From NCBI GenBank assembly GCA_018402255.1, contig JAGYIS010000004.1, positions 372,001 through 436,000 on the forward strand: a DNA stretch of 64,000 nucleotides, in the 5' to 3' direction. The translations under genes were made by a program, and so were the position numbers. Position 1 is the first letter of the stretch; every line of letters begins with the position of its first letter. This document shows positions 29,017-37,474 of this stretch, in pieces. This DNA comes from Marinobacter sp. Lineage in GTDB: Bacteria > Pseudomonadota > Gammaproteobacteria > Pseudomonadales > Oleiphilaceae. The notes under the pieces are model-generated. The model was not told the DNA's origin. It made no database searches and saw only the letters and a list, made by a program, of their open reading frames with translations.

Positions 29017-29469
29017 ATGAAAGAACTGCCAATCGACAAGGGCACCCGGGTAAAACTCCACTTTTCCCTGAAGTTTGAAGACGGGGAGACCGTGGATTCC
29101 ACTTTCGATAAAGAACCGGCGAGCCTGGAAATCGGTGATGAAAATTTGCCGGAAAACTTCGAGGCCTATCTGATCGGCCTGAAGGCCGGTGATCACCAGT
29201 CCTTTGAAGTACCTCCCGAAAAAGCCTTCGGCCAGCGTAACCCCAACAACCTCCAGACCTTCAAGCGTCATGAATTCAGTGCGGATATGGTGCTGGAAAA
29301 AGGGGTTGTCATCTCTTTCGCTGATGCGCGCCAACAGGAACTGCCCGGAGTAATCAGTCGGGTTGAAGGCGACGAGGTAGAGGTGGACTTCAACCATCCG
29401 CTGGCAGGGCGTACACTGACCTTTGAAGTGCAGATTATTGATGTGGAGCCGGCTGGCCCCACGCATTGA
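29017..29469 (+). CDS. fkpB: FKBP-type peptidyl-prolyl isomerase, SlpA/FkpB type
   Basis: Short cytoplasmic FKBP with an inserted chaperone flap (IF domain), 150 residues. KGTRVKLHFSLKFEDGETVDSTFD opens the fold, GDENLPENFEAYLIGLKAGD is conserved, and FEVPPEKAFGQRNPNNLQTF lies at the FKBP-IF junction. The C-terminal VDFNHPLAGRTLTFEVQI is the family signature. It starts 5 nt after lspA. Between it and ispH lies copy 2 of the nested palindromic element, which could end the upstream operon. Confidence 0.95.
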   Translation: MKELPIDKGTRVKLHFSLKFEDGETVDSTFDKEPASLEIGDENLPENFEAYLIGLKAGDHQSFEVPPEKAFGQRNPNNLQTFKRHEFSADMVLEKGVVISFADARQQELPGVISRVEGDEVEVDFNHPLAGRTLTFEVQIIDVEPAGPTH

Positions 29470-29517
29470 TCGGCATGCAAACAGCTCTGAACCGCTGACG
29501 CAGAATTAGCGAGGTGT

Positions 29518-29609
29518 GGGGTAGAACTTTCAGGGACTGTCTGCAGCAGGGATGCTGCAGTCAAGCGTACAGGGATGTATTCACAGCGTGTCCCTGAAAG
29601 TTCTACCCC
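29518..29609 (-). repeat. Nested palindromic element, copy 2
   Basis: Arms of 20 nt (29518-29537 and 29590-29609) match perfectly and enclose a 52-nt core. On the minus strand the core begins acgctgtgaatac and ends with the inner hairpin ctgcagca-tccc-tgctgcag. It fills the fkpB-ispH gap. No T-tract follows, so classical terminator function is not evident from sequence. Confidence 0.88.
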
Positions 29610-29660
29610 GCAGCACGCGGGCGATAAACTCCACCAGGCGACTTTCTCAAAGGCAAAGTT

Positions 29661-30611
29661 ATGCAAATCCGACTCGCTAATCCTCGTGGCTTCTGTGCCG
29701 GTGTAGACCGCGCCATAGAAATCGTAAACCGTGCGCTGGACGTCTTCGGCGCACCTATCTACGTGCGCCATGAGGTTGTCCATAATAAATTTGTTGTGGA
29801 CAACCTGCGTAATCGGGGCGCGATCTTTGTTGATGAGCTGGACGAAGTGCCCGACGACACGCTGGTTATCTTCAGCGCCCACGGTGTCTCCCAGGCCGTT
29901 CAGAGCGAGGCCGCCCGCCGTGGTTTGAAAGTGTTCGACGCCACCTGTCCATTGGTTACCAAAGTGCACATGGAAGTTATGCGCTACAGCCGCGATGGTC
30001 GCGAATGCATTCTCATTGGCCACCATGGTCACCCCGAGGTTGAGGGCACCATGGGCCAGTATGACCACAGCAACGGTGGCGATATCTACCTGGTGGAGGA
30101 CGAAGCCGACGTACAAAAGCTGGAAGTGAAAGACCCAAGCCAGTTGGCCTACGTCACCCAGACGACCCTCTCCATGGACGACACCGCCCGGGTGATTGAC
30201 GCCCTGCGCGCCAAATTCCCGCAAATCGAAGGCCCGCGCAAAGACGACATCTGTTACGCCACCCAGAACCGGCAGGATGCCGTCAAACAGCTGGCCGGCG
30301 ACTGTGACCTGATGCTGGTAGTAGGCTCGCCCAACAGCTCCAACTCCAATCGCCTACGGGAATTGGCCGAACGCATGGGCACCCCCGCCTATCTGATCGA
30401 CGAAGCCGCCCAGATTGATCCGCAATGGCTGGATGGCAAGAAGGCCATCGGTGTCACCGCCGGAGCCTCCGCGCCTGAAGTTCTGGTGGCCGATGTGATC
30501 AGCCGCTTGAAAGCGCTGGGTGGTGAGGAACCGCAGGAAGTGTCCGGTCGGGAGGAGAATATTGTGTTTTCAATGCCCAAAGAATTGCGGATTGATGCCG
30601 TTAATGTGTGA
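29661..30611 (+). CDS. ispH: 4-hydroxy-3-methylbut-2-enyl diphosphate reductase
   Basis: Last enzyme of the MEP pathway, making IPP and DMAPP with a [4Fe-4S] cluster; it supplies substrate for IspB. The cluster ligands are C12 in [12 protein letters not shown], the Cys in [13 protein letters not shown] and the Cys near the [20 protein letters not shown] segment. The [13 protein letters not shown] and [11 protein letters not shown] motifs are intact. The 316-residue length is normal. It is followed by a short hairpin (30651-30667, no T run) and a 186-nt gap before the pilus genes. Confidence 0.97.
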   Translation: MQIRLANPRGFCAGVDRAIEIVNRALDVFGAPIYVRHEVVHNKFVVDNLRNRGAIFVDELDEVPDDTLVIFSAHGVSQAVQSEAARRGLKVFDATCPLVTKVHMEVMRYSRDGRECILIGHHGHPEVEGTMGQYDHSNGGDIYLVEDEADVQKLEVKDPSQLAYVTQTTLSMDDTARVIDALRAKFPQIEGPRKDDICYATQNRQDAVKQLAGDCDLMLVVGSPNSSNSNRLRELAERMGTPAYLIDEAAQIDPQWLDGKKAIGVTAGASAPEVLVADVISRLKALGGEEPQEVSGREENIVFSMPKELRIDAVNV

Positions 30612-30797
30612 CAGATAACATCTGAATCGCCTCTCCGTTACCTCCCCCACCAAAGCCCTTGGCTTTGTGATCCACTCCTCGTTTTTTCGACTCGGTAACC
30701 GTTCATCTCCGATGGGTTGCCGCTTGTCTGTTCTTGGGTGTGTGCAGATCCGATTAAAATTATTTTATATAAGTGAACAACGATAAGGACGAGTAGC

Positions 30798-31301
30798 GTG
30801 AAGTACTACAGTCATGGTTTCACTCTGATTGAACTGGTAATCACAATGGCGGTGCTGGGCATAGTGCTGGCCTTTGGCATCCCGGCGTTCAATGGAGTTA
30901 TTGAGAATAATCGTGTAACAACGCAGGCGAACTCGCTGCTTGGCGCAGTGAATTATGCGCGTAGTGAGGCCGTGAAGAGGGGCGAGATAGTCTCATTGCA
31001 AAGCGAAGTAGGCGGCTTCGGCAATGGTTGGTGTGTCATTCTCGGGCCTCTCGATGGCTGCCAGAACGCTCGGGACAATGATCTCCTGGTGCGGGAGTTC
31101 GGGGCAACACGTGCGATAACTGTTAATGCCGGCGGCACGAACGGCGTCAGCTTTGATAATCGGGGCTACCGTTTAGCGCCCGCCGGCAACGTTGTCATCG
31201 GCATGCAGTCAGATAACTGCCAGGCGAATGCGGATGGCCGAAGAGAATTAACGGTATCAACGGCTGGCCGGGCCTCGTTGACTCGTGAGGAGTGTGAGTG
31301 A
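30798..31301 (+). CDS. fimT: GspH/FimT-family minor pilin
   Basis: Minor type IV pseudopilin, 167 residues, first of the minor pilin operon. The start is GTG at 30798 behind aaggacgag. The prepilin peptidase site is HG-FTLIELVITMAVLGIVLA, with cleavage after Gly and Glu at +5. The rest carries the FimT/GspH pattern (NSLLGAVNYARSEAVKRGEIV) and a C-terminal Cys pair. The AT-rich text attaaaattattttatataag just upstream is probably the promoter, but I cannot define its boxes. Probably equivalent to FimU of Pseudomonas. Confidence 0.9.
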   Translation: MKYYSHGFTLIELVITMAVLGIVLAFGIPAFNGVIENNRVTTQANSLLGAVNYARSEAVKRGEIVSLQSEVGGFGNGWCVILGPLDGCQNARDNDLLVREFGATRAITVNAGGTNGVSFDNRGYRLAPAGNVVIGMQSDNCQANADGRRELTVSTAGRASLTREECE

Positions 31302-31792
31302 TGCCCCATCAAATAAACAGCTGCAAGAAATTTGGCAAAGCCCACGTCAACATGTTTGCCCGGTCATCGGGAATCGCGCTGATTGAAGTCCTGGTGGCAG
31401 TGTTGATTCTTGCGGTCGGACTGCTTGGAATGGCAGCCATGCAAGGCGTGTCTACGCAAATGACGAACGGTGCGGAACAGCGTACCCAGGCGATTTTACT
31501 GTCTGCAGACATGATGGATCGCATTCGTGCAAACCGATCAAACAGAATGGCATATAACAACATTACGGTAGACCCAGCTGTCACCAGTTGTGCAACTGAC
31601 TTTACTCCGAACAATGCCTCGACAGTCAGCCAGAATGATATTGCTGAATGGAGTAACTTGGTGGTCTGCCTCTTGCCAGAGGGCAATGCAAGCGTAGTGG
31701 TTAACAATGCTTCCGGAGTCGTTACGGTTTTTATTGACTGGGTTCGCAGCGATCCAGACGGCACCCCTGTGATCCTCAGGACGGTAATCTGA
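31301..31792 (+). CDS. pilV: Type IV pilus modification protein PilV
   Basis: Minor pilin of about 163 residues. The ATG at 31301 lies 8 nt after AGGAG (31288-31292), and a GTG lies one codon earlier. The leader is long (about 24 residues) before SSG-IALIEVLVAVLILAVGLLGMA, where Ile replaces the usual Phe at +1. The AMQGVSTQMTNGAEQRTQA segment with MMDRIRANR is typical of PilV. It overlaps fimT and pilW by a few bases at stop/start codons, so the minor pilins are translated as a coupled set. Confidence 0.92.
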   Translation: MPHQINSCKKFGKAHVNMFARSSGIALIEVLVAVLILAVGLLGMAAMQGVSTQMTNGAEQRTQAILLSADMMDRIRANRSNRMAYNNITVDPAVTSCATDFTPNNASTVSQNDIAEWSNLVVCLLPEGNASVVVNNASGVVTVFIDWVRSDPDGTPVILRTVI

Positions 31793-32913
31793 TGACTAAC
31801 TTAAATGAATCCAAACGACTGGTATTGCCTGCCAGCACACCGAGCCGTGTGAGTGGGCTTTCATTGATCGAGTTGATGATTGCCACTGTGCTGGGGTTGA
31901 TCCTCACTCTTGGTGTTGTTCAGGTCTACATTGGCAGCAGTCAGACCCACCGGTTAACTGATGCGATTGCTCACGCGCAGGAAAATTTACGATTCGTTAC
32001 CACCATTATTGAGCGGGATGTGCGTGGTGCGGGCGGTCTGGCCTGTCTTCAGTCATTCGAAGACGTAGATGTAAAAATGAATGGTGACCGTCCGGTTCCA
32101 ATCGGCGCGGGGGTGCTCGGTTGGGAGTTTGCGGGAACGGGAATCGGTGATGAGCACACCCCAGAATCGGAGCTTGGCACAGGATCGAACGGCTGGAGCG
32201 AGGGCTCGGGAGACGGTGTTTTTCCCGCAGATCTTGCAGGTTCGGTGGTGGCAGGGTCAGACGTGTTGATGGTGAACGCCCTGAGCACCATACCGGTCAC
32301 GGTGGATAGTAATCCACCTCCCCCGCCCACCGGTAGTATCGGCCTGAATGCGGCATCGGGCATTCCTCAGGGGCGAATAGTCCTGGCGGTCGATGATAAC
32401 TGCAGCGGTGGTGAAATGTTCCAGAAGGCCAACCAAGACACCGCGGACTCAGTGACAATCGCGGGTGTCGGCGCCGACCCCGGAAATAGGCCCGCGAGCA
32501 GGTTTGAATTATCGTATGGGGAGAATGCTCGCATTGCTACTCATGACACCTTTGCGTATTACGTCGGAATAGGCACCAGTGGTGAGCCATCCTTGATGCG
32601 CCAGCGCCTCGATGCCGAACCAGAACCCGCAGAGGAACTGGTGGAAGGTGTCGAGACCATGCAGGTTCTCTATGGCATTTCGACCGGTGTGCAGAAGCGA
32701 GCCGACACATACGTAACCGCAGCCGATGTCACTGACTGGGGCGAAGTCATGAGTGTGCGGTTGTCGTTCCTCGTTCGGAGCCCGGAAGACGCTAATAACG
32801 AGAATCAGATCCGCCGTTTCAATATGTTGGGTACCGAGTTGGTGACAGAAAATGATCGCCGCGCCCGGCTGATATCCACCATTACTGTCGGTATTCGCAA
32901 CCGTCTGGAGTGA
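31792..32913 (+). CDS. pilW: Type IV pilus assembly protein PilW
   Basis: Minor pilin, 373 residues. The prepilin-like segment VSG-LSLIELMIATVLGLILTLG is preceded by a 21-residue leader. Next comes FVTTIIERDVRGAGGLACLQ, the PilW-type stretch. A large globular part with NDF-type loops follows, including a Pro-rich segment (SNPPPPPTGSIG) and the C-terminal VEGVETMQVLYGI and RLSFLVRSPED segments. It forms the tip complex with PilV, PilX, FimT and PilY1. The pilX start overlaps its stop codon. Confidence 0.92.
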   Translation: MTNLNESKRLVLPASTPSRVSGLSLIELMIATVLGLILTLGVVQVYIGSSQTHRLTDAIAHAQENLRFVTTIIERDVRGAGGLACLQSFEDVDVKMNGDRPVPIGAGVLGWEFAGTGIGDEHTPESELGTGSNGWSEGSGDGVFPADLAGSVVAGSDVLMVNALSTIPVTVDSNPPPPPTGSIGLNAASGIPQGRIVLAVDDNCSGGEMFQKANQDTADSVTIAGVGADPGNRPASRFELSYGENARIATHDTFAYYVGIGTSGEPSLMRQRLDAEPEPAEELVEGVETMQVLYGISTGVQKRADTYVTAADVTDWGEVMSVRLSFLVRSPEDANNENQIRRFNMLGTELVTENDRRARLISTITVGIRNRLE

Positions 32914-33395
32914 TGACGATGATGTTCCAGTTTTCAGGTTTAAAAACAGATCAAGGCAGCGCTCTGATCATATCGCTGATCATGCTGCTGCTGTTGTCTT
33001 TGATCACTCTGGGTGGCATGCAGTCAACCATTCTGCAAGAGCGTATGGCGTCTAATCTTCACGACCGAAATATTGCGTTTCAGGCCAGCGAGCGGGCGTT
33101 GAGGGAAGGCGAGAACTGGCTGGCGGATAACGCCGGCTTGGCACTCACCAATGACCGCCTGATAGGTCCGCAAACCTGGGATGGCAGCGGTAACGATGTG
33201 GTTACGGTGAATACCAATGATCCACAGCTTTCAGGCGAACCAGTCTATCACGCGGGCTGGGTTGCAGATTTTTGTCCGGGGCTGCAGGCGGGTGGTCCCT
33301 GTTTCGAGCGTTTTGCGGTGACATCCCGCGCTCAGGGCGGCACAGGACAGTCGATTGTGATTCTGCAATCCATGTTCATGCCACAACCTCTGTAA
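32910..33395 (+). CDS. pilX: Type IV pilus assembly protein PilX
   Basis: Minor pilin, 161 residues. It starts with GTG at 32910 or ATG at 32913. The hydrophobic N-terminal helix is QG-SALIISLIMLLLLSLITLGG, with Ser at the position usually held by Phe and no Glu at +5, as in other PilX proteins. MQSTILQERMASNLHDRNIA and FQASERALREGENWL are the family signature. It lies between pilW and pilY1. Confidence 0.92.
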   Translation: MMTMMFQFSGLKTDQGSALIISLIMLLLLSLITLGGMQSTILQERMASNLHDRNIAFQASERALREGENWLADNAGLALTNDRLIGPQTWDGSGNDVVTVNTNDPQLSGEPVYHAGWVADFCPGLQAGGPCFERFAVTSRAQGGTGQSIVILQSMFMPQPL

Positions 33396-33434
33396 CAGAT
33401 TACTTCCGATATCATCGGACACAGGTAGGTTTCC

Positions 33435-36400
33435 ATGCTCAAGCTAAAAGCAATAAATTCAAATTTTTCAAAAGTCAGGGTGGCAGCGCTGTCCTGTTTG
33501 TTCAGTGTGTTCACGGTTCAGTCGGCGATAGCGGGACCGGTCGACATTTCTGAGGTGCCTGCGTTCCTGGGTGGAACGGTTGCTCCGAACATCATGTTTA
33601 TCATTGATGACTCGGGTTCGATGCAGTTCGAGTTGCCAGAGAGTCAATTTACTTCCGTTGTCCGCTATTTGTTTCCTCCTGTAGCGACCATGTATGGCGG
33701 TGGTATTTACGATCAGCGAATATTCGATTTTGATGATGATAATCCAAGAAATCGCTTGTTTCGCTCTCCTCAAGGAAATGCTTTTTTTTACAATCCTGCA
33801 AAAACATACGAACCTTGGTTCAGAGGCGACAGGAGTCAATGGGACGATGCTAGCCCGACTGCCGCTCCCCGCGTTCCGGGAAGATCAGAGTCGGGGACGG
33901 TGAATCTGACGGTCAGCCAACAGCACAATCAGTGGATCAGGTCGGCTAACAATAGTCTGTTCCAGAGCACGGCAAATCTAACATATTGGCCTATTACTTT
34001 TTACATGAAAAAGGAGGGGGCTGAACAATTTGCTAAGGGCAGTTACGTAAAGTATCAGGTGCGGAATGGTCGCGGTTATCGAACCGACTTACAGACCGGA
34101 AACGAAGTTGAAATTTCGACGTTTGAGTTTGGCGAAGTTTCGCGCTCCGTCACAGAAGAGGTGCAGAATTTCGCTAACTGGTTCTCCTACTACCGCTCAA
34201 GGACCTTGGCCGCGAGATCGGGGATCGGCAACGCATTTTCTCAGCAGGGTGAAGGGTTGAGAGTTGGTTACGGCCGATTGAATAAAGGTTCCTCAAGCAT
34301 CGACGGTGTCAGCACGAGCGTCATTTCTAAAGGAGTCAGGGCTTTTGCTGGTGACGACCGAGAAGATTTTTTCGAGCGGCTGTATACGGATGGCGTTCCT
34401 GCTTCGGGAACACCCTTACGACTGGCCCTGAAGCGCGCAGGTGAATATTATGAGCGAAGCGATAACAGGGGGCCATGGGGTGCCGATCCGGGGAACAATG
34501 ACTCAGACAGTCATCTGGAATGTCGCCAGTCATTTACGATCCTGATGACAGATGGATACTGGAGTGGAGGTTCTCCAGGTGTAGGTGATGTGGATGGCAA
34601 AAATGGACCAGCGATTGATAGTTATGCAGGCTACCGCCCTGAATCCCCTTTTGAAGATGATCGCAGTGACACTCTTGCCGATGTGGCGATGTATTTCTGG
34701 AACCGAGACCTTCGTCCTGATCTACCGAATGATGTGCCCACCACAGGTATCAATCCTGCTTTCTGGCAACATATGGTTACATTTGGAGTTGGTCTTGGCG
34801 TTACTGGGATTATCGAAGACCCCAAAACCGTTTTCGACGCAATTGGTGATGAGGACGTGGACATTGAGTGGGCTGACCCTTTCTCAAGTGAAGCTGCAAA
34901 GGTCGACGATCTCCTTCACGCCGCTGTGAACAGTCGTGGTGGTTTCTTTAATGCTGCAGACCCGGATACATTTGCGACAGAGTTATCGGGTGTATTGACC
35001 ACTATCGTTAGCCGGGTTGAAAACTCCGCTACAGCTGCTGCAGCAAGTTCTGCCGTTTTACGGCAAGATTCTTTGGCATTCTCGGCGGGCTTCAGAAGCA
35101 CTGATTGGAGTGGTGCTCTTCAGGCTACCGAAATTCTAAAGGGCGGTGCCAGAGGGCAACTTATCTGGGACGCAGAGTTTGAGTTAGAAGCGAAAGGTGC
35201 CAATTCACGTGGTCTGTTTACCATGGCTGACGGCCAAGCGGTTGAGTTGAAACTGTTAAACAACCTCAGTGAAGCGCAGAAAGATGCTCTCAACACGGCG
35301 CCAGCTGGAACTGTTGATAACCTGGGGCAGAGCCGAATTGATTGGTTGCGCGGCGCGTCGCCTGGGGTCGGTAATTTCAGAAACAGGATTTTTCAGCCGG
35401 AGGGCGGTGGCCCATCAAGGCTTAGGTTGTTGGGTGACATTATTGGCTCTAATCCCCAATACGCGGGCCCTGTGAATTATGGGTATCGCAGACTTCCAGG
35501 TACCGAGGGTTCATCCTATGGTAACTACCGTTCAAGTTCCGACTATTTGGCGCGGCCGAATGTTGTATACGTTGGGGCGAACGATGGATTTCTGCATGCA
35601 TTTGACGCTCTTACCGGCGAAGAGCTCTTTGGCTACATGCCAGGGGAATTGCTTGAGCCTGGTGATAATGACAGCGCTAGAATCAACGACGTGATGGAGC
35701 GCGATTACTCCCATAGATTCTACATGAATGGCACGCCTACAATCAGCGACGCATACATCAATGGAAGCTGGAGAACCATCCTCGTTGGTGCTATGGGTGT
35801 TGGAGGTAGAACCGTCTTTGCACTGGATATCTCGGATCCTGAAAATTTCTCAGCCAGTGATGTGCTTTGGGAGTTCACAGACCCAGATCTGGGCCGAGGT
35901 GTCGATTCACCCCAAGTGGTTCGCTTGCCGTCTGGTGAATGGGCTGCGGTGTTTGGCAATGGTTATAACTCTGATTCCAACGAGTCTGGAGTCTTCGTGG
36001 TCGATCTTGAAGATGGCAGTTTGATTGACAAGGTCATGACGGGCACTGGCAGCGCTGCAAACCCTAACGGCATGGCAACGCCTGTGGTGTTGTTGGACCA
36101 GGCAACTGGTATTGCAACCCGAGCATATGCTGGCGACCTGAGAGGCAATCTGTGGCGGGTTGATCTGAACAACTTCAATGATACAACGTTGTTCACAGCA
36201 ACCAGCCCGAACGGCAGTCCACAACCGATCACGGTGGCGCCGCAGATTGCGGAAAAGCCAAATGGTGATATTGGGGAGCTCGTGGTTGTGTTTGGAACCG
36301 GTTCGTACTTTCGAGTGCCCGATAGCATAGATAATCAGGTGCAGTCGCTTTACGGTATTTACGATGATGGTTCTAATGCAAATCTGGCACGACGGGATTT

Positions 36401-37034
36401 GCTGGAGCAGGAAATCACCAGTCAGCGTTCCTCAAATTTTGACGTGGAGTCAGAGGGGGTTACCACAACGGAGGCACTGGATATCCGGGTGGTCAGCGAT
36501 AACGTACCGGGAGCGGGAGATGATGGCTGGTTGCTCGATCTTGATACCAGTGGTGGTGAAAGAGTGATTAGTCGGGCGGCCTTCCCATCCGGCTTCCCGG
36601 TCAAGCGGGTCCGGTTCAGTACGCTGATCCCTGACAACAACGTTTGCGGCGGCGGTCGTGAGGGCTACCTGATGGACATTGATCTATTGAGCGGTGGCCA
36701 GACTGACGATGCCGTGTTTGACCTTAACCGGGACGGTAAATTTGATACCGGCGATTCGGCAGGATCTGATATCGTCAATGGTATTCGTGGTGTCGTGAGT
36801 GGTGAGCAAATTCAGGTTGTTCTCGACAATACCACTGATTTGTTCATCGATTCGGTAATCGTTGATCTTCCGCCGGATTATACTGGGCCCAGACAGCCTG
36901 ATCAGCCTGGCCAGGGCGATGATGATTCTGATGGCGGTACCGGGGATCTGGATGAGCCCCCATGCACCGGTCCTCTGTGCGGCGCTGCCGAAGGCTACAA
37001 CTTTGGCAGACAGAACTGGGAAGAGCTGCGTTAA
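33435..37034 (+). CDS. pilY1: Pilus tip adhesin/assembly factor PilY1
   Basis: Large secreted protein (1199 residues) at the pilus tip, needed for pilus assembly and surface adhesion. A signal peptide ends near residue 33 (SAIA-GP). A von Willebrand A-like N-terminal region has the metal site D58-D-S60-G-S62 in MFIIDDSGSM. The C-terminal beta-propeller (about 650-1050) includes RPNVVYVGANDGFLHAFDA and GELLEPG. Late in the propeller DLNRDGKFDTGD is a calcium-loop motif of the kind that controls retraction in Pseudomonas. The tail is Asp/Gly-rich with Cys (DEPPCTGPLCG). The stretch 33650-34900 is visibly AT-richer than its neighbours. Confidence 0.93.
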   Translation: MLKLKAINSNFSKVRVAALSCLFSVFTVQSAIAGPVDISEVPAFLGGTVAPNIMFIIDDSGSMQFELPESQFTSVVRYLFPPVATMYGGGIYDQRIFDFDDDNPRNRLFRSPQGNAFFYNPAKTYEPWFRGDRSQWDDASPTAAPRVPGRSESGTVNLTVSQQHNQWIRSANNSLFQSTANLTYWPITFYMKKEGAEQFAKGSYVKYQVRNGRGYRTDLQTGNEVEISTFEFGEVSRSVTEEVQNFANWFSYYRSRTLAARSGIGNAFSQQGEGLRVGYGRLNKGSSSIDGVSTSVISKGVRAFAGDDREDFFERLYTDGVPASGTPLRLALKRAGEYYERSDNRGPWGADPGNNDSDSHLECRQSFTILMTDGYWSGGSPGVGDVDGKNGPAIDSYAGYRPESPFEDDRSDTLADVAMYFWNRDLRPDLPNDVPTTGINPAFWQHMVTFGVGLGVTGIIEDPKTVFDAIGDEDVDIEWADPFSSEAAKVDDLLHAAVNSRGGFFNAADPDTFATELSGVLTTIVSRVENSATAAAASSAVLRQDSLAFSAGFRSTDWSGALQATEILKGGARGQLIWDAEFELEAKGANSRGLFTMADGQAVELKLLNNLSEAQKDALNTAPAGTVDNLGQSRIDWLRGASPGVGNFRNRIFQPEGGGPSRLRLLGDIIGSNPQYAGPVNYGYRRLPGTEGSSYGNYRSSSDYLARPNVVYVGANDGFLHAFDALTGEELFGYMPGELLEPGDNDSARINDVMERDYSHRFYMNGTPTISDAYINGSWRTILVGAMGVGGRTVFALDISDPENFSASDVLWEFTDPDLGRGVDSPQVVRLPSGEWAAVFGNGYNSDSNESGVFVVDLEDGSLIDKVMTGTGSAANPNGMATPVVLLDQATGIATRAYAGDLRGNLWRVDLNNFNDTTLFTATSPNGSPQPITVAPQIAEKPNGDIGELVVVFGTGSYFRVPDSIDNQVQSLYGIYDDGSNANLARRDLLEQEITSQRSSNFDVESEGVTTTEALDIRVVSDNVPGAGDDGWLLDLDTSGGERVISRAAFPSGFPVKRVRFSTLIPDNNVCGGGREGYLMDIDLLSGGQTDDAVFDLNRDGKFDTGDSAGSDIVNGIRGVVSGEQIQVVLDNTTDLFIDSVIVDLPPDYTGPRQPDQPGQGDDDSDGGTGDLDEPPCTGPLCGAAEGYNFGRQNWEELR

Positions 37035-37047
37035 GTCTGAGCGATGT

Positions 37048-37082
37048 CAATGGTTACCGGTATACTGTGCCGGTAACCATTG
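37048..37082 (+). promoter_or_regulatory. Intercistronic hairpin between pilY1 and pilE
   Basis: A perfect 13-bp stem (37048-37060 with 37070-37082) with a 9-nt loop and no T-tract follows the pilY1 stop. It probably stabilises the pilY1 mRNA 3' end or attenuates read-through into pilE; function is inferred. Confidence 0.6.
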
Positions 37083-37119
37083 CACATAGTGAACTGTAAC
37101 CAGAAAGAAGGAATGCCTC

Positions 37120-37467
37120 GTGGCAAGAAGCGAGAAAGGTTTTACGCTGATTGAGTTGATGATCGTGGTCATCATTATCGGGATCATTGCTGCAGTCGCG
37201 ATACCCAGCTATCAAAGAAACGTTGAGTCAACGCGTCGCACCACGGCTCAGGGCGACCTGTTAGAGCTGGCTCAGTTTATGGAGCGCAGATACACCAACG
37301 GTTACGACTATCGTGATGCCGGTGGAAACGCTCCGACGTTGCCGTTCACCACTATGCCTCGTCAGGGGACTGGTACCTTTAACGCCTATTGTCGAACGGA
37401 GTTCGTCAGTGGCAACAGGATGGCACCAATTGGGTGGAGTGGAACAACTAAATACGCGTTTATATAA
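37120..37467 (+). CDS. pilE: Type IV pilin-like protein PilE, apparently truncated
   Basis: Minor pilin starting with GTG at 37120 (agaaagaagga upstream). The leader MARSEKG is followed by FTLIELMIVVIIIGIIAAVA, with cleavage after Gly and Glu at +5. The YQRNVESTRRTTAQGDLLEL and ERRYTNGYDYRDAGG segments match PilE. At 115 residues it is about 25 shorter than usual, and after MPRQGTGTF the sequence no longer resembles a pilin and lacks the disulfide loop. A pilin-like ending (LLSNGVRQWQQDGTNWVEWN) is readable in another frame at 37386-37451. A deletion and/or frameshift in the 3' part is likely. Confidence 0.75.
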   Translation: MARSEKGFTLIELMIVVIIIGIIAAVAIPSYQRNVESTRRTTAQGDLLELAQFMERRYTNGYDYRDAGGNAPTLPFTTMPRQGTGTFNAYCRTEFVSGNRMAPIGWSGTTKYAFI

Positions 37468-37474
37468 GTAACGC

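Noticed and set aside
29268..30224. 318-residue minus-strand frame across fkpB, palindrome copy 2 and ispH
   Set aside because: It crosses two well-supported genes on the other strand and a repeat; no domain or start signal supports it.
34000..34600. Break or fusion within pilY1
   Set aside because: The 1199-codon frame is continuous and carries all family landmarks in order.
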